Assembly: GCA_963989245.1 (NCBI GenBank)
Contig: OZ022345.1
Coordinates: forward strand, 23,973,196-24,037,195
Source: Nansenia antarctica
Taxonomy: Eukaryota > Chordata > Actinopteri > Argentiniformes > Microstomatidae
DNA: 64,000 nt
Direction: 5' to 3'
The notes under the pieces were generated by a model. The model did no database searches. It was not told the origin of the DNA and was given only the letters and a program-made list of their open reading frames with translations. Positions 20,357-31,221 of this stretch are shown piece after piece (within the stretch, counting starts at the first letter, position 1; each line of letters opens with the position of its first letter). The position numbers were made by a program, and so were the translations under genes.

Positions 20357-21311
20357 ACAAGTAACTTGATTACGGAAATTATTTGACTAATATTAGCTAT
20401 TTTATTATACAGGTACTTCACAAATGCAGACAGTGTGAGGCTTGCAAAGACAGCACTAATGGCAGAGGTAGGGAAGATGGAGGAAGTGTTGGAGGAGGGA
20501 ACTACAGCCTCTGAGCCAGCAGACAAGACTCCACGGTTGGAGGCGACAGGCACCAGTACCAGCAGCAGCAGCCTTGCCAACATCTTTGATGAAATCCTGG
20601 AGGAACGCACAGTAGGCCTACCTGATCCTGGGATAACCACAAGCGTACAAGTTCAAGTGCATACCTACCTCAGTGAGGCACCTATTCCACGGTCAGACAA
20701 TCCCTTGCTTTTCTGGAAAGTCAACCAACCTCGACTGCCCTCCCTGGCAGCCACAGCAGCTAAATTTCTCTGTGCTCCTTGTACAAGTGTAGAGAGTGAG
20801 AGGCTCTTTAGCACAGCCTCAATTATTATTGATGACAGAAGGAACAGGTTGACTGCACAGAATGCTGAAAAGCTAATCTTCCTGAAGAAGAATCTCTCCC
20901 TCATGCTTGAGTGAACAATGTTCAAGAGCTTTGTTACAAAGAAACGGCACATAAGAAACGTGTGTGCGTGTTGTTGTTGTTGTTTTTTGTTGTTGTTTTG
21001 TTTACAATTGTCAAAGCAGCTGTTATTCTTATTTATTTGGAATACTTTACATATTTATTTGGGAAGTTATATTTAACTTGTGTTTTACAGCCATTTTGTT
21101 TTTACTGTTAGTTGGCTACACTTGAAAAAAGACTTATCAGACATAACTATTTTTTCTACAATGCTGAATGCTGCTGTTTAAATAGTTTTAACTTTAAACC
21201 AGTTACTGAGTACTGGTCACTGAGTACTGCAGAGTACTATTTTTGTTGCTTTAATAAAGGCTGGCAGTCTTTAATTTAACTGTTGTTGGTGTGGACTATA
21301 TACTGGGGAGG

Positions 21312-21420
21312 TATTTGAATGAATGAATGAATGAATGGTCTTTATTGTCATTGCTACAGTACAGGTAGTACCAAACAACGAAATTTAGGAGGGGTGGCTC
21401 CCCTGGTGTTAGGAAAAAAA
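21312..21420 (-). repeat. Inverted LINE 3' tail
   Basis: (GAAT)n followed by GGTCTTTATTGTCATTG and CCCCTGGTGTTAGG, the reverse of the tail at 4150-4252. It lies in the 3' non-coding part of the hAT element. Confidence 0.5.
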
Positions 21421-21590
21421 ATAAAATAAAAAAATAAAAAATATTCAGGGGTCAAAAAATGTATACAAATATCGGATCGGTATCGGTATCGCCGATACCC
21501 GAAGCCCAGGTATCGGTATCGGTATCGGTAGTGAAAAAGTGGGATCGGGACATCCCTACCAAAAACCTAACAGAGGTTAGGCACTACTAT

Positions 21591-21742
21591 GTTCTATATC
21601 GTGGAGCTCCGCCCCATAGGGGAGCTCTGCTCCTATTGGTTTACCCGCTACCTAAAGTAGCCAATGACTGAATTTTTCAATGCCTGCGCCCGCCTGGGGT
21701 GCTATATAAAGTGGCGTACTTCGCTCCCTCATTCTCCCAAAA
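21591..21742. repeat. DIRS left inverted terminal repeat
   Basis: From GTTCTATATCGTGG to CTCATTCTCCCAA. It is the inverse of 30,453-30,602, with small differences. Contains GCTATATAAAG. Confidence 0.92.
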
Positions 21743-21822
21743 AGTTCAGCACGGGTTTATATCTGAAGACTGAGAAGGACGACTACTAAGACTGGAGGAC
21801 CCGCCAGACTTTTCCCTTCAAG

Positions 21823-22200
21823 ATGGATCGTCCGCCGCCTATGGAGAAGTTCCTCCGGGACGCCTGCCGCTGCGACTTCCAAGCAGCGGAGGAGACTTTT
21901 CCCTTCAGCGATGGATCGTCCGCCGCCGACCACGAAGAAGTTCCTCCGGGACACCTGCCGCTGCGATTTTCTAGCAGCGGAGGACAAGCAAGAACGGCGT
22001 TCTGGGCAGGCACCTCCCCAAGTAGGGATGGTCCCGCCCGCTCAGCCGGCCCTGACATCACGCCGCCCTCACCCAGCTGAGTGGTCGGTGCCGGTGTCAG
22101 AATCAGAAAGCTCTGATGAGAGCGAGCGGCAGGTAGAGCACGTGCTCCCCGCCCTCGCCGCCCCATCTCGGTGCGCAGGCGGCGGCAGCGGCGAATAACA
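21823..22200 (+). pseudogene. DIRS Gag-like ORF remnant
   Basis: Position and composition (Pro/Ser/Ala-rich, starting MDRPPPMEKFLRDACRCDF) fit the first ORF of a DIRS element. Frames are interrupted. From 22,005 to 22,995 the same 480-510-bp stretch is repeated twice. I recognise no catalytic motif. Confidence 0.4.
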
Positions 22201-22995
22201 TCGCCGTGTTAACGCCGCCATTGCGAAAATCACTGTCTGCAGCGGAGGCGGAGCTTCTGAGCAAGCTCCACCTCTTCTTCTTCCGCCGTGGTGACGAATA
22301 GACCGTCAACGACTGCGAAACTGAGGTTTCGGCGTGATGCGGCACTGGCTCTACCTCTAAACGACGGAGCCATGCCCCACTCGGCATCCCCAGCCCCCGC
22401 CGCTGACCACTGGGAGGGCCCGCTACGGCCCCCCACGGCAGCGTGGCCCGGTTTCACTGGCGGAGGGGTCGGTAATAAAAACGTTCTGGGCAGGCACCTC
22501 CCCAAGTAGGGATGGTCCCGCCCGCTCAGCCGGCCCTGACATCACGCCGCCCTCACCCAGCATGAGTGGTCGGTGCCGGTGTCAGAATCAGAAAGCTCTG
22601 ATGAGAGCGAGCGGCAGGTAGAGGCTCACGAGCTCCCCGCCCTCGCCGCCCCATCTCGGTGCGCAGGCGGCGGCAGCGGCGAATAACATCGCCGTGTTTA
22701 ACGCCGCCATTGCGAAAATCACCACAGACCGACCAACGGTCTGTCTGCAGCGGAGGCGGAGCTTCTGAGCAAGCTCCACCTCTTCTTCTTCCGCCGTGGT
22801 GACGAATAGACCGTCAACGACTGCGAAACGGAGATTTCGGCGTGATGCGGCACTGGCTCTACCTCTAAACGACGGAGCCATGCCCCACTCGGCATCCCCA
22901 GCCCCCGCCGCTGACCACTGGGAGGGCCCGCTACGGCCCCCCACGGCAGCGTGGCCCGGTTTCACTGGCGGAGGGGTCGGTAATGACCCCACCAC
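22005..22995. repeat. Two ~0.5-kb tandem units in DIRS 5' part
   Basis: The first unit starts near GGGCAGGCACCTCCCCAAG (22,005) and the second at about 22,488. They are almost identical except for small gaps, e.g. about 22 bp (ACAGACCGACCAACGGTC) present only in the second. Confidence 0.85.
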
Positions 22996-23079
22996 CGGTT
23001 TCCTCTTCATGGCTGCTACCTCATAAAGAGGCAAAAGAAGGAAAATCCCCACCTTACTTTTTCAGTAAAGGAGATTTTT

Positions 23080-23845
23080 CCCATGTTATCTACCGGAGCG
23101 GAGACCCACCTGCCTTGTCGGAGCGTGGTCCAATCGCTACCGGTTAGAAACAAGGCGGAGACTGGCCCAGCTTACCAGCGTGTGGCCAGCTCTCTGCCTA
23201 GCGGACTAACCCCTATCACGACACAAAGGGGGTTAAACACCCCTGTCTGTAGCCGTATGGAGGGACCGTTATTTACATCAAAAACTCCTCCATGTCTATC
23301 AAGACCTGGCCCAGCTCATGAGCGTGCGGCCGTTTTTTTGGTTATCAGGCATAATAAACCTACGTCGATAAAGGGCATTGTTACTCAAAACAAGCACTCT
23401 TTACAGACGGCAAACCATCCCTAAGGAGGATTTTCCATGGTATCTACCAGAGCGGAGACCCACCTGCCTTGTCAAAGTGTGGTCGAATCGCTACCGGTTA
23501 GAAACAAGGCGGAGACTGGCCCAGCTTACCGGCGTGTGGCCAGCTCTCTGCCTAGCGGACTTACCCCTATCACGACACGAGGCGGGTTAAACACCCCTGT
23601 CTGTAGCCGTATAGAGGGACCGTTATCTACCAGAGCGGAGATCGACCTGCCTTGTCAGAGTGTGGTCGACTCGCTACCGGTTAGAAACAAACCGGAGACT
23701 GGCCCAGCTTACCGGCGTGTGGCCAGCTCTCTGCCTAACGGACTTACCCCTATCACGACACGTAGCGGGTTAAACACCCCTGTATGTAGCCGTATAGAGG
23801 GGTCGTTATGTACATCAAAAAACCCTCCATGTCTATCAAGACCTG
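23080..23845. repeat. Three ~200-350-bp repeats in DIRS
   Basis: Blocks starting ATCTACC(G/A)GAGCGGAGA at about 23,089, 23,440 and 23,625, each containing CTACCGGTTAGAAACAA and GGCCAGCTCTCTGCCTA. They are open in one frame and translate as a repeated peptide (LPVRNKAETGPAY). Confidence 0.85.
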
Positions 23846-24903
23846 GCCCAGCTCATGAGCGTGCGGCCGGTTCTTTGATTATCAGGCATAATAAACCTGT
23901 GTCAATAAAGAGCATTGTTACACATAACAAACACTCTTTACAGACGGCAGCCCATCCCTTTCGAAATGACCCCACCTTGGGCTGTGCCACCTCCTCGGTG
24001 TGCAGCGGCGGCTGGGATCATACAGAAATTCAAGTTTTTTCTGTCGACTGCACCACAACAGACGGTCCAGCCGCTGTCGTTGCGTTATGCAGAATGACTA
24101 GAAGGGACAGGTATTCTGTCGGGCTGGCTAGACAGGACATTGAGGAGGGGATATGCACTACAGTTCATTCAGCCTCCTCCGCCCTTCAGGGGCGTGAGAG
24201 AGACTGTTTTTTGTCCTGCCCGATAAAGACACGTGCGCTCCAGGAGGAGATTACGAATCTCCTAACAAAGGGCGCAGTGACATTGGTTCCGAGGGACCAG
24301 TGGGACATGAGATGGTACTCCCCGTATTTCCTTGTCCCAAAGAATTCGGGAGACATGAGACCCATACTAGATTTCAGGGTCCTCAACGAGAGAGTGGCGA
24401 AACGCCCCTTTCGTAGATATCTGAGGGTCGCGTATTTCGTGTGCCAATCACAGAGTGGCACAGGAAATTCCTACGTTTTGCTTTCCAAGGGAAGGTTTAC
24501 GAGTACACGCGCCTGCCCTTCGGGTGCACGCTTGCCCTGGACAGAGAGTGCTCCGTGGCCGGCTCAACAGTTTTCCTATCTAGGCATTCAGTTGGTTACT
24601 GCTGAGATGAGGGCCAGTTTATCGGCACCACGGAGAGCGACACTGACGTCAGCTCTCCGGGTGTGTCGAGTGACAAATACAATCACCGCTCTGTCAAGGA
24701 TGTCCTTACTAGGACTGATGTCTGCAGCCCATGTAGTGGTCCCCTTAGGCCTGTTACACATGCGCAGACTGCAGAGGCGGTTCGCACGACTGCGACGGGT
24801 TCCAGTGAGACGCCGTCGCAAGTTGATTGTAATACAGAGATCGGTCAAAACCGACCTGAGCTACTGGAGAGACCCGCGCGTCATCGCGCGCGGAGTCGCC
24901 TGA
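23437..24903 (+). pseudogene. DIRS reverse transcriptase, defective (unit 1)
   Basis: 488-codon frame. About residues 1-200 are repeat-derived. Then comes an RT of DIRS type: EEITNLLTKGAVTLVP, WYSPYFLVPKNSGDMRPILD, LNERVAKRPFR. After this a frameshift occurs; the expected FLRFAFQGK...LPFGCTLAL block is in another frame (about 24,440-24,535). The region that should carry the catalytic YLDD is deleted, and the frame resumes with FSYLGIQL, LMSAAHVVVPLGLLHM. So the enzyme cannot be active. Family call from conserved DIRS RT motifs. Confidence 0.8.
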
Positions 24904-25007
24904 GTTCGCTGTAAGCTCTCCACATTCCAGGTCTGCTCAACGAAGGAGCAGATCTGTTATCACGGGGAGGCCCGAGGGACGACGACTGGAGGTTAGCACC
25001 CTCCATT

Positions 25008-25373
25008 GTGTCGCTGATTTGGGCACGGTTCGGGCAAGCAGAAGTGGTTCTGTTTGCGTCACGGACGAATGCGCAGTGTCGCCTTTGGTTCTCCCTGCGC
25101 GAACAGGACAACCCGCCATTGGGAGTCGTTACATTCGCACACCACCCATGGCCGAGGGTCCTGTTATACGCGTTCCCACCCCTGACATCTATCCTCCCAC
25201 TGTTGGCACGAGTGAGGTCAGAGAGGCTAGAGTTAATTCTTGTAGCCCCGGACCGTCCCGGAGCCCCGTGGTTTCCGGAACTGATGGAGATGTTGGTAGA
25301 GGGCCCATGGCCCATACCTCATCGACAAGATGCACTCTCTCAAGCCGGAGGCTTGGTGAGGGGCCGCCTATGA
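25008..25373 (+). pseudogene. DIRS RNase-H/linker region (unit 1)
   Basis: Frame with IWARFGQAEVVLFASRTNAQ, CRLWFSLREQ and LLYAFPPLTSILPLLARV. These blocks are typical of the segment between RNase H and the recombinase in vertebrate DIRS elements. No start of its own is expected. Confidence 0.7.
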
Positions 25374-25408
25374 GGGGGGGCCCCTCATGGCCTGGTTACT
25401 GAGAGGGA

Positions 25409-26431
25409 TTGTTAGAACGCAGGGGTCTGACAGACGCGGTCATTCAGACCATTCAGAGTGCGCGCGCGCAATCCACTGCAAAGGGATATGCGGCGCGCTG
25501 GCGAGTTTTACACAGTGGTGTGAGGGACAGGACGTTGACCCTGTATGTTGTCGGGTCGAAACGTTCTTGTGTTTCTTACAGTCGCTGTTGACAAGGGATT
25601 GGCGGCGGGAACTATTAAAGTTTACGCGGCTGCCATCTCAGCTTGTCATGAGGGTTTTGCGACAACGACACTGGTTTTTCAGTCATTCGCTGGTTAAGCG
25701 TTTTTTGACTGGAGTGTGTAGGCTTAGACGCCCTCATAGGACTCTAATGCCAAAATGGGACCTGTCGATTGTGCTAGAGGCGCTGTGCGTGCCCCCATTC
25801 GAACCCATTGTCACTGTGTCGTTGCGTTTTATTGTCTCTCAAGACGAGTCTACTCCTCGCCTTGACTACGGCTGAGCGAGTGAGTGATTTGTGCGCTCTC
25901 TCGTCACGGGCAGATTGTTTGATCATATCTGATGACGAAACAAAAGCTGTATTACGCCCTAACCCGGATTTATCCCTACGGTTAATCGTGGGTTTAGGGT
26001 TCAGAGCTGTGCTCTGAGCGCCTTTTCTTCCTCCTCCTCACGACGGAGAGAGGGAGAGGCGTTTTACATTGTATTGTCCGGTGCGCGCGTTGGCACAATA
26101 TGTGAAGCGCGAGGCAGGACTGAGATCTTCTCCCCGGCTTCTGATCTGCTATGGCGGACAGAAAGCCGGGACACCACTCTCGAAGCAGAGGCTGTCCCTT
26201 TGGATTTGCGAGACTATTAGCCTCGCATACGAATCGAAGGGGCAGCCCGTGCCGACTGGCATTCGGGCTCATTCCACCAGGGGCATGGCCGCATCAGTGG
26301 CCATTCTCAGGGAAGTGGGAGTGGAGGAGATATGTGTGGCGGCGTCTTGGTCGTCACCATCACTTTTTATACGGTGTTACTTGAAGATTTTCTTCCTCAT
26401 CCTTTTCTCATTCTGTCCTCAGTTTTGCTGA
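25409..26431 (+). pseudogene. DIRS tyrosine recombinase, frameshifted (unit 1)
   Basis: The N-terminal part begins LERRGLTDAVIQTIQSARAQ, then changes frame (ASFTQWCEGQDVDP; about 25,387-25,875). The catalytic part reads LLALTTAERVSDLCAL (first Arg) at about 25,850-25,900, then YCPVRALAQYV, then AHSTRGMA (His-x-x-Arg) and CVAASWSSPSLFIRCY (nucleophile Tyr) at about 26,250-26,375. All catalytic residues can be seen, but across at least three frames. Confidence 0.8.
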
Positions 26432-26834
26432 TGACTGATGTAGTGGGGAAGGCACTTGGATTACCCTGGTCATGGGATTCTATTCAAGTGCTGTCAGGAT
26501 GAATACGGATGTGCCTGGGGAAGGGACCCTCCTCCAGGACATGTTCCGTTAGATCAACAACCCTACGTGCTCAGGTAAGGGTTAGGTCAGTGATATTCTT
26601 CCTCAATCCTTTCTCATTCTGTCCTCAGTTTGCTGATGACTGATGTTGTGGGAAGGGCACTTGGATTACCCTGGTCATGGGGATTCTATTCAAGTGCTGT
26701 CAGGATGAATACGGATGTGCCTGGGGAGGGGACCCTCCTCCAGGACATGTCTGTTCGATCAACAACCCAACGTAAGGGTTGGGTAAGTGATATTTCTTCC
26801 TCATCCTTTTCTCATTCTGTCCTCAGTTTGCTGA
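26425..26834 (+). repeat. ~200-bp 3' repeats with splice-like signals
   Basis: Two units here, two in unit 2 (about 29,596-30,000) and one more at about 30,005-30,150. Each reads CTGATGACTGATGT...GGACATGT...GTAAGGGTTAG, then a pyrimidine-rich TTCCTCATCCTTTTCTCATTCTGTCCTCAG. A donor-like GTAAGG and acceptor-like CCTCAG lie about 55 bp apart in the better units. Confidence 0.75.
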
Positions 26835-26889
26835 GGTCGACTCGCTACCGGTTAGAAACAAACCGGAGACTGGCCCAGCTTACCGGCGT

Positions 26890-28074
26890 GTGGCCAGCTC
26901 TCTGCCTAACGGACTTACCCCTATCACGACACGTAGCGGGTTAAACACCCCTGTATGTAGCCGTATAGAGGGGTCGTTATGTACATCAAAAAACCCTCCA
27001 TGTCTATCAAGACCTGGCCCAGCTCATGAGCGTGCGGCCGGTTCTTTGATTATCAGGCATAATAAACCTGTGTCAATAAAGAGCATTGTTACACATAACA
27101 AACACTCTTTACAGACGGCAGCCCATCCCTTTCGAAATGACCCCACCTTGGGCTGTGCCACCTCCTCGGTGTGCAGCGGCGGCTGGGATCATACAGAAAT
27201 TCAAGTTTTTTCTGTCGACTGCACCACAACAGACGGTCCAGCCGCTGTCGTTGCGTTATGCAGAATGACTAGAAGGGACAGGTATTCTGTCGGGCTGGCT
27301 AGACAGGACATTGAGGAGGGGATATGCACTACAGTTCATTCAGCCTCCTCCGCCCTTCAGGGGCGTGAGAGAGACTGTTTTTTGTCCTGCCCGATAAAGA
27401 CACGTGCGCTCCAGGAGGAGATTACGAATCTCCTAACAAAGGGCGCAGTGACATTGGTTCCGAGGGACCAGTGGGACATGAGATGGTACTCCCCGTATTT
27501 CCTTGTCCCAAAGAATTCGGGAGACATGAGACCCATACTAGATTTCAGGGTCCTCAACGAGAGAGTGGCGAAACGCCCCTTTCGTAGATATCTGAGGGTC
27601 GCGTATTTCGTGTGCCAATCACAGAGTGGCACAGGAAATTCCTACGTTTTGCTTTCCAAGGGAAGGTTTACGAGTACACGCGCCTGCCCTTCGGGTGCAC
27701 GCTTGCCCTGGACAGAGAGTGCTCCGTGGCCGGCTCAACAGTTTTCCTATCTAGGCATTCAGTTGGTTACTGCTGAGATGAGGGCCAGTTTATCGGCACC
27801 ACGGAGAGCGACACTGACGTCAGCTCTCCGGGTGTGTCGAGTGACAAATACAATCACCGCTCTGTCAAGGATGTCCTTACTAGGACTGATGTCTGCAGCC
27901 CATGTAGTGGTCCCCTTAGGCCTGTTACACATGCGCAGACTGCAGAGGCGGTTCGCACGACTGCGACGGGTTCCAGTGAGACGCCGTCGCAAGTTGATTG
28001 TAATACAGAGATCGGTCAAAACCGACCTGAGCTACTGGAGAGACCCGCGCGTCATCGCGCGCGGAGTCGCCTGA
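26890..28074 (+). pseudogene. DIRS reverse transcriptase, defective (unit 2)
   Basis: Same sequence and lesions as 23,719-24,903. It starts inside the repeated peptide region because the duplication breakpoint lies upstream. Confidence 0.8.
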
Positions 28075-28178
28075 GTTCGCTGTAAGCTCTCCACATTCCA
28101 GGTCTGCTCAACGAAGGAGCAGATCTGTTATCACGGGGAGGCCCGAGGGACGACGACTGGAGGTTAGCACCCTCCATT

Positions 28179-28544
28179 GTGTCGCTGATTTGGGCACGGT
28201 TCGGGCAAGCAGAAGTGGTTCTGTTTGCGTCACGGACGAATGCGCAGTGTCGCCTTTGGTTCTCCCTGCGCGAACAGGACAACCCGCCATTGGGAGTCGT
28301 TACATTCGCACACCACCCATGGCCGAGGGTCCTGTTATACGCGTTCCCACCCCTGACATCTATCCTCCCACTGTTGGCACGAGTGAGGTCAGAGAGGCTA
28401 GAGTTAATTCTTGTAGCCCCGGACCGTCCCGGAGCCCCGTGGTTTCCGGAACTGATGGAGATGTTGGTAGAGGGCCCATGGCCCATACCTCATCGACAAG
28501 ATGCACTCTCTCAAGCCGGAGGCTTGGTGAGGGGCCGCCTATGA
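28179..28544 (+). pseudogene. DIRS RNase-H/linker region (unit 2)
   Basis: Identical in translation to 25,008-25,373. Confidence 0.7.
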
Positions 28545-28579
28545 GGGGGGGCCCCTCATGGCCTGGTTACTGAGAGGGA

Positions 28580-29602
28580 TTGTTAGAACGCAGGGGTCTG
28601 ACAGACGCGGTCATTCAGACCATTCAGAGTGCGCGCGCGCAATCCACTGCAAAGGGATATGCGGCGCGCTGGCGAGTTTTACACAGTGGTGTGAGGGACA
28701 GGACGTTGACCCTGTATGTTGTCGGGTCGAAACGTTCTTGTGTTTCTTACAGTCGCTGTTGACAAGGGATTGGCGGCGGGAACTATTAAAGTTTACGCGG
28801 CTGCCATCTCAGCTTGTCATGAGGGTTTTGCGACAACGACACTGGTTTTTCAGTCATTCGCTGGTTAAGCGTTTTTTGACTGGAGTGTGTAGGCTTAGAC
28901 GCCCTCATAGGACTCTAATGCCAAAATGGGACCTGTCGATTGTGCTAGAGGCGCTGTGCGTGCCCCCATTCGAACCCATTGTCACTGTGTCGTTGCGTTT
29001 TATTGTCTCTCAAGACGAGTCTACTCCTCGCCTTGACTACGGCTGAGCGAGTGAGTGATTTGTGCGCTCTCTCGTCACGGGCAGATTGTTTGATCATATC
29101 TGATGACGAAACAAAAGCTGTATTACGCCCTAACCCGGATTTATCCCTACGGTTAATCGTGGGTTTAGGGTTCAGAGCTGTGCTCTGAGCGCCTTTTCTT
29201 CCTCCTCCTCACGACGGAGAGAGGGAGAGGCGTTTTACATTGTATTGTCCGGTGCGCGCGTTGGCACAATATGTGAAGCGCGAGGCAGGACTGAGATCTT
29301 CTCCCCGGCTTCTGATCTGCTATGGCGGACAGAAAGCCGGGACACCACTCTCGAAGCAGAGGCTGTCCCTTTGGATTTGCGAGACTATTAGCCTCGCATA
29401 CGAATCGAAGGGGCAGCCCGTGCCGACTGGCATTCGGGCTCATTCCACCAGGGGCATGGCCGCATCAGTGGCCATTCTCAGGGAAGTGGGAGTGGAGGAG
29501 ATATGTGTGGCGGCGTCTTGGTCGTCACCATCACTTTTTATACGGTGTTACTTGAAGATTTTCTTCCTCATCCTTTTCTCATTCTGTCCTCAGTTTTGCT
29601 GA
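28580..29602 (+). pseudogene. DIRS tyrosine recombinase, frameshifted (unit 2)
   Basis: Identical in translation to 25,409-26,431, with the same frame breaks. Confidence 0.8.
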
Positions 29603-30302
29603 TGACTGATGTAGTGGGGAAGGCACTTGGATTACCCTGGTCATGGGATTCTATTCAAGTGCTGTCAGGATGAATACGGATGTGCCTGGGGAAGGGACCC
29701 TCCTCCAGGACATGTTCCGTTAGATCAACAACCCTACGTGCTCAGGTAAGGGTTAGGTCAGTGATATTCTTCCTCAATCCTTTCTCATTCTGTCCTCAGT
29801 TTGCTGATGACTGATGTTGTGGGAAGGGCACTTGGATTACCCTGGTCATGGGGATTCTATTCAAGTGCTGTCAGGATGAATACGGATGTGCCTGGGGAGG
29901 GGACCCTCCTCCAGGACATGTCTGTTCGATCAACAACCCAACGTAAGGGTTGGGTAAGTGATATTTCTTCCTCATCCTTTTCTCATTCTGTCCTCAGTTT
30001 GCTGAGGACTGATGTAGTGGGGATGGCACTTGGATTACCCTGGTTAGGGATGCTATTCAAGTGCTGTCAGGATGATTACGGATGTGCCTGGGGAGGGGAC
30101 CCTCCTCCAGGACATGTTCCGTTAGATCTACAACCCTGCGTGCTCACGTAAGGGCTAGATCAGTGGAGCAGACTCGGTGTGGGTTGGGCCAACTTTTTAA
30201 GGTTGTCTTGAACCAACATCAGTGGTCAGCTCCGGGTGCCGCTGAGATTGTTTTCGGATTAATAGTCTCAGTGGGGGTACATTTGGCCTCGCTCGCTCCG
30301 CC

Positions 30303-30413
30303 TAAACCAATAGGAGCAGAGCTCCCCTATGGGGCGGAGCTCCACGATATAGAACGATAGTTATGGAGATAGACTCCAGTTCTATGAGTGGAGCGGAGCC
30401 CCATAGGGCTGCT
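30303..30413. repeat. DIRS internal complementary region
   Basis: 30,303-30,355 is the inverse of the left end (21,591-21,643). It is directly fused at 30,355/30,356 to the inverse of the right end (30,356-30,413 against about 30,568-30,625). Reversed, it is therefore the exact junction of a circle made by joining the right to the left terminus. Confidence 0.9.
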
Positions 30414-30452
30414 GGCCCACTTCGACTCGTTCAAACCCGGCTGTTTTGTATG

Positions 30453-30625
30453 TTTGGGAGAATGAGGGAGCGAAGTACGCCCCTTTATATAGCACCCCAG
30501 GCGGGCGCAGGCATTGAAAAATTCAGTCATTGGCTACTTTAGGTAGCGGGTAAACCAATAGGAGCAGAGCTCCCCTATGGGGCTCCGCTCCACTCATAGA
30601 ACTGGAGTCTATCTCCATAACTATC
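30453..30625. repeat. DIRS right inverted terminal repeat
   Basis: Inverse of the left repeat, plus an extra 23-bp outer end (30,603-30,625, ending CCATAACTATC) that has no partner at the left end but is present in the internal complementary region. Confidence 0.9.
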
Positions 30626-31221
30626 GAATTGTTGTGCTAAAGCGTCTTCCACATTGACGGGGCTGCGGCCTGATTCTCTACCCCTATCTCTGAATGGTGC
30701 ACTCTACACTGGATGGATTTAAAAGGAAATAGACTGGTCTAAGCAATATGGTGAACTCTCGTGCTAACACCAATCAAATGTTTTTGAATGCGCCCAGGAT
30801 TCGTAACCAAGGCTAAATCCTGTTTCCCTTTTTCACCCCTACCCCTTGTTCTGGAGAGCCACTCTCTTTTCGGCTTGCCCCTCAGAACAGTTGCAAGGGA
30901 TAGTGGTTGAAAGCTTCCCCTATGAAATGGGATAACCCTTCAAGTCCCTGATACGTCATCAGTAGTATCATAGAAAAGCATGAACGCTCGCAATTCTACA
31001 TCAGCATACTAGCGATTTTTTGTTATGCTTGTGATAAAGAAGAGGTCTATAATACATTGAAAGGACATTAAACTAAGATAATATGATGATTATCATCACT
31101 TTTACAAATGCATTAAAGAAGAACATAATGACCTTTGTGGTTTTCTTTTGTTGCTTGTGCGTTCGCCACTATCTTACCGATGATTCGCAAGGCATTCTGG
31201 GAGATTTCTCATAACACTAGA
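30626..31221. other. Non-coding, shared with copy B
   Basis: Co-linear with 49,982-50,577. No gene or element end recognised. Confidence 0.5.

Larger units (their letters stand above)
14685..20914 (+). pseudogene. hAT transposase (BED finger, RNase-H-like, dimerisation), split by nested elements
   Basis: Block 1 (14,685-15,354): BED zinc finger with C28, C31 and H53/H57-58, then the start of the transposase fold (FTTDIWSSD, the first acidic catalytic region). Block 2 (19,225-19,707): DNAKNMKKGMDQLG, then CFAHTMQLIVHEGL, then RWNSTHYM, typical of hAT. Block 3 (20,009-20,207): VIPIVCVLRRVL to LLDPRYKD. A GT-AG intron of 205 bp (20,208-20,412, phase 2) follows. Block 4 (20,413-20,914) has the dimerisation tail SVESERLFSTASIIIDDRRNRL. 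Two DNA transposons (15,355-19,224 and 19,708-20,000) separate blocks 1/2 and 2/3. No stops are seen within the blocks, so the enzyme was probably intact until those hits. Confidence 0.85.
14504..21558 (+). mobile_element. Full-length BED-type hAT transposon, 7.1 kb, copy A only
   Basis: The inverted ends are TAGGGATGTCCCGATC and GATCGGGACATCCCTA. An 8-bp duplication CCAAAAAC flanks it (14,496-14,503; 21,559-21,566). The empty site with one CCAAAAAC is at 49,950-49,957. Subterminal regions have GTATCGG arrays. It encodes one transposase gene in three blocks separated by later insertions and one intron. Without the nested elements it would be about 2.9 kb. Confidence 0.95.
23664..26834 (+). 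repeat. DIRS internal tandem unit 1 (3,171 bp)
   Basis: Direct tandem copy of 26,835-30,005. All protein frames inside the two units are identical, and I found no base difference in the segments I compared. The junction sits at a GG shared between GAGGTCGAC and GAGGACTG. Confidence 0.93.
26835..30005 (+). repeat. DIRS internal tandem unit 2 (3,171 bp)
   Basis: Second unit of the duplication, with the same order of RT, RNase-H region, recombinase and 3' repeats. See unit 1. Confidence 0.93.
21591..30625 (+). mobile_element. DIRS-type tyrosine-recombinase retrotransposon, 9.0 kb, copy A only
   Basis: Inserted at the site that reads ...CTACTAT/GAATTG... in copy B (49,981/49,982) with no target duplication, as expected for recombinase integration. 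It has inverted terminal repeats and an internal complementary region, the DIRS hallmark. Coding remnants of a Gag-like protein, RT, RNase-H region and tyrosine recombinase follow in order. A 3,171-bp internal tandem duplication doubles the RT-to-recombinase part; without it the element would be 5.9 kb. The ITR carries a TATATAAAG promoter-like box. Reading frames are shifted in several places and the RT lacks its catalytic core, so it is defective. Confidence 0.92.

Noticed and set aside
22005..22995. CpG-island promoter of a host gene
   Set aside because: GC-rich, but inside the DIRS element and made of two repeat units; no host exon follows.
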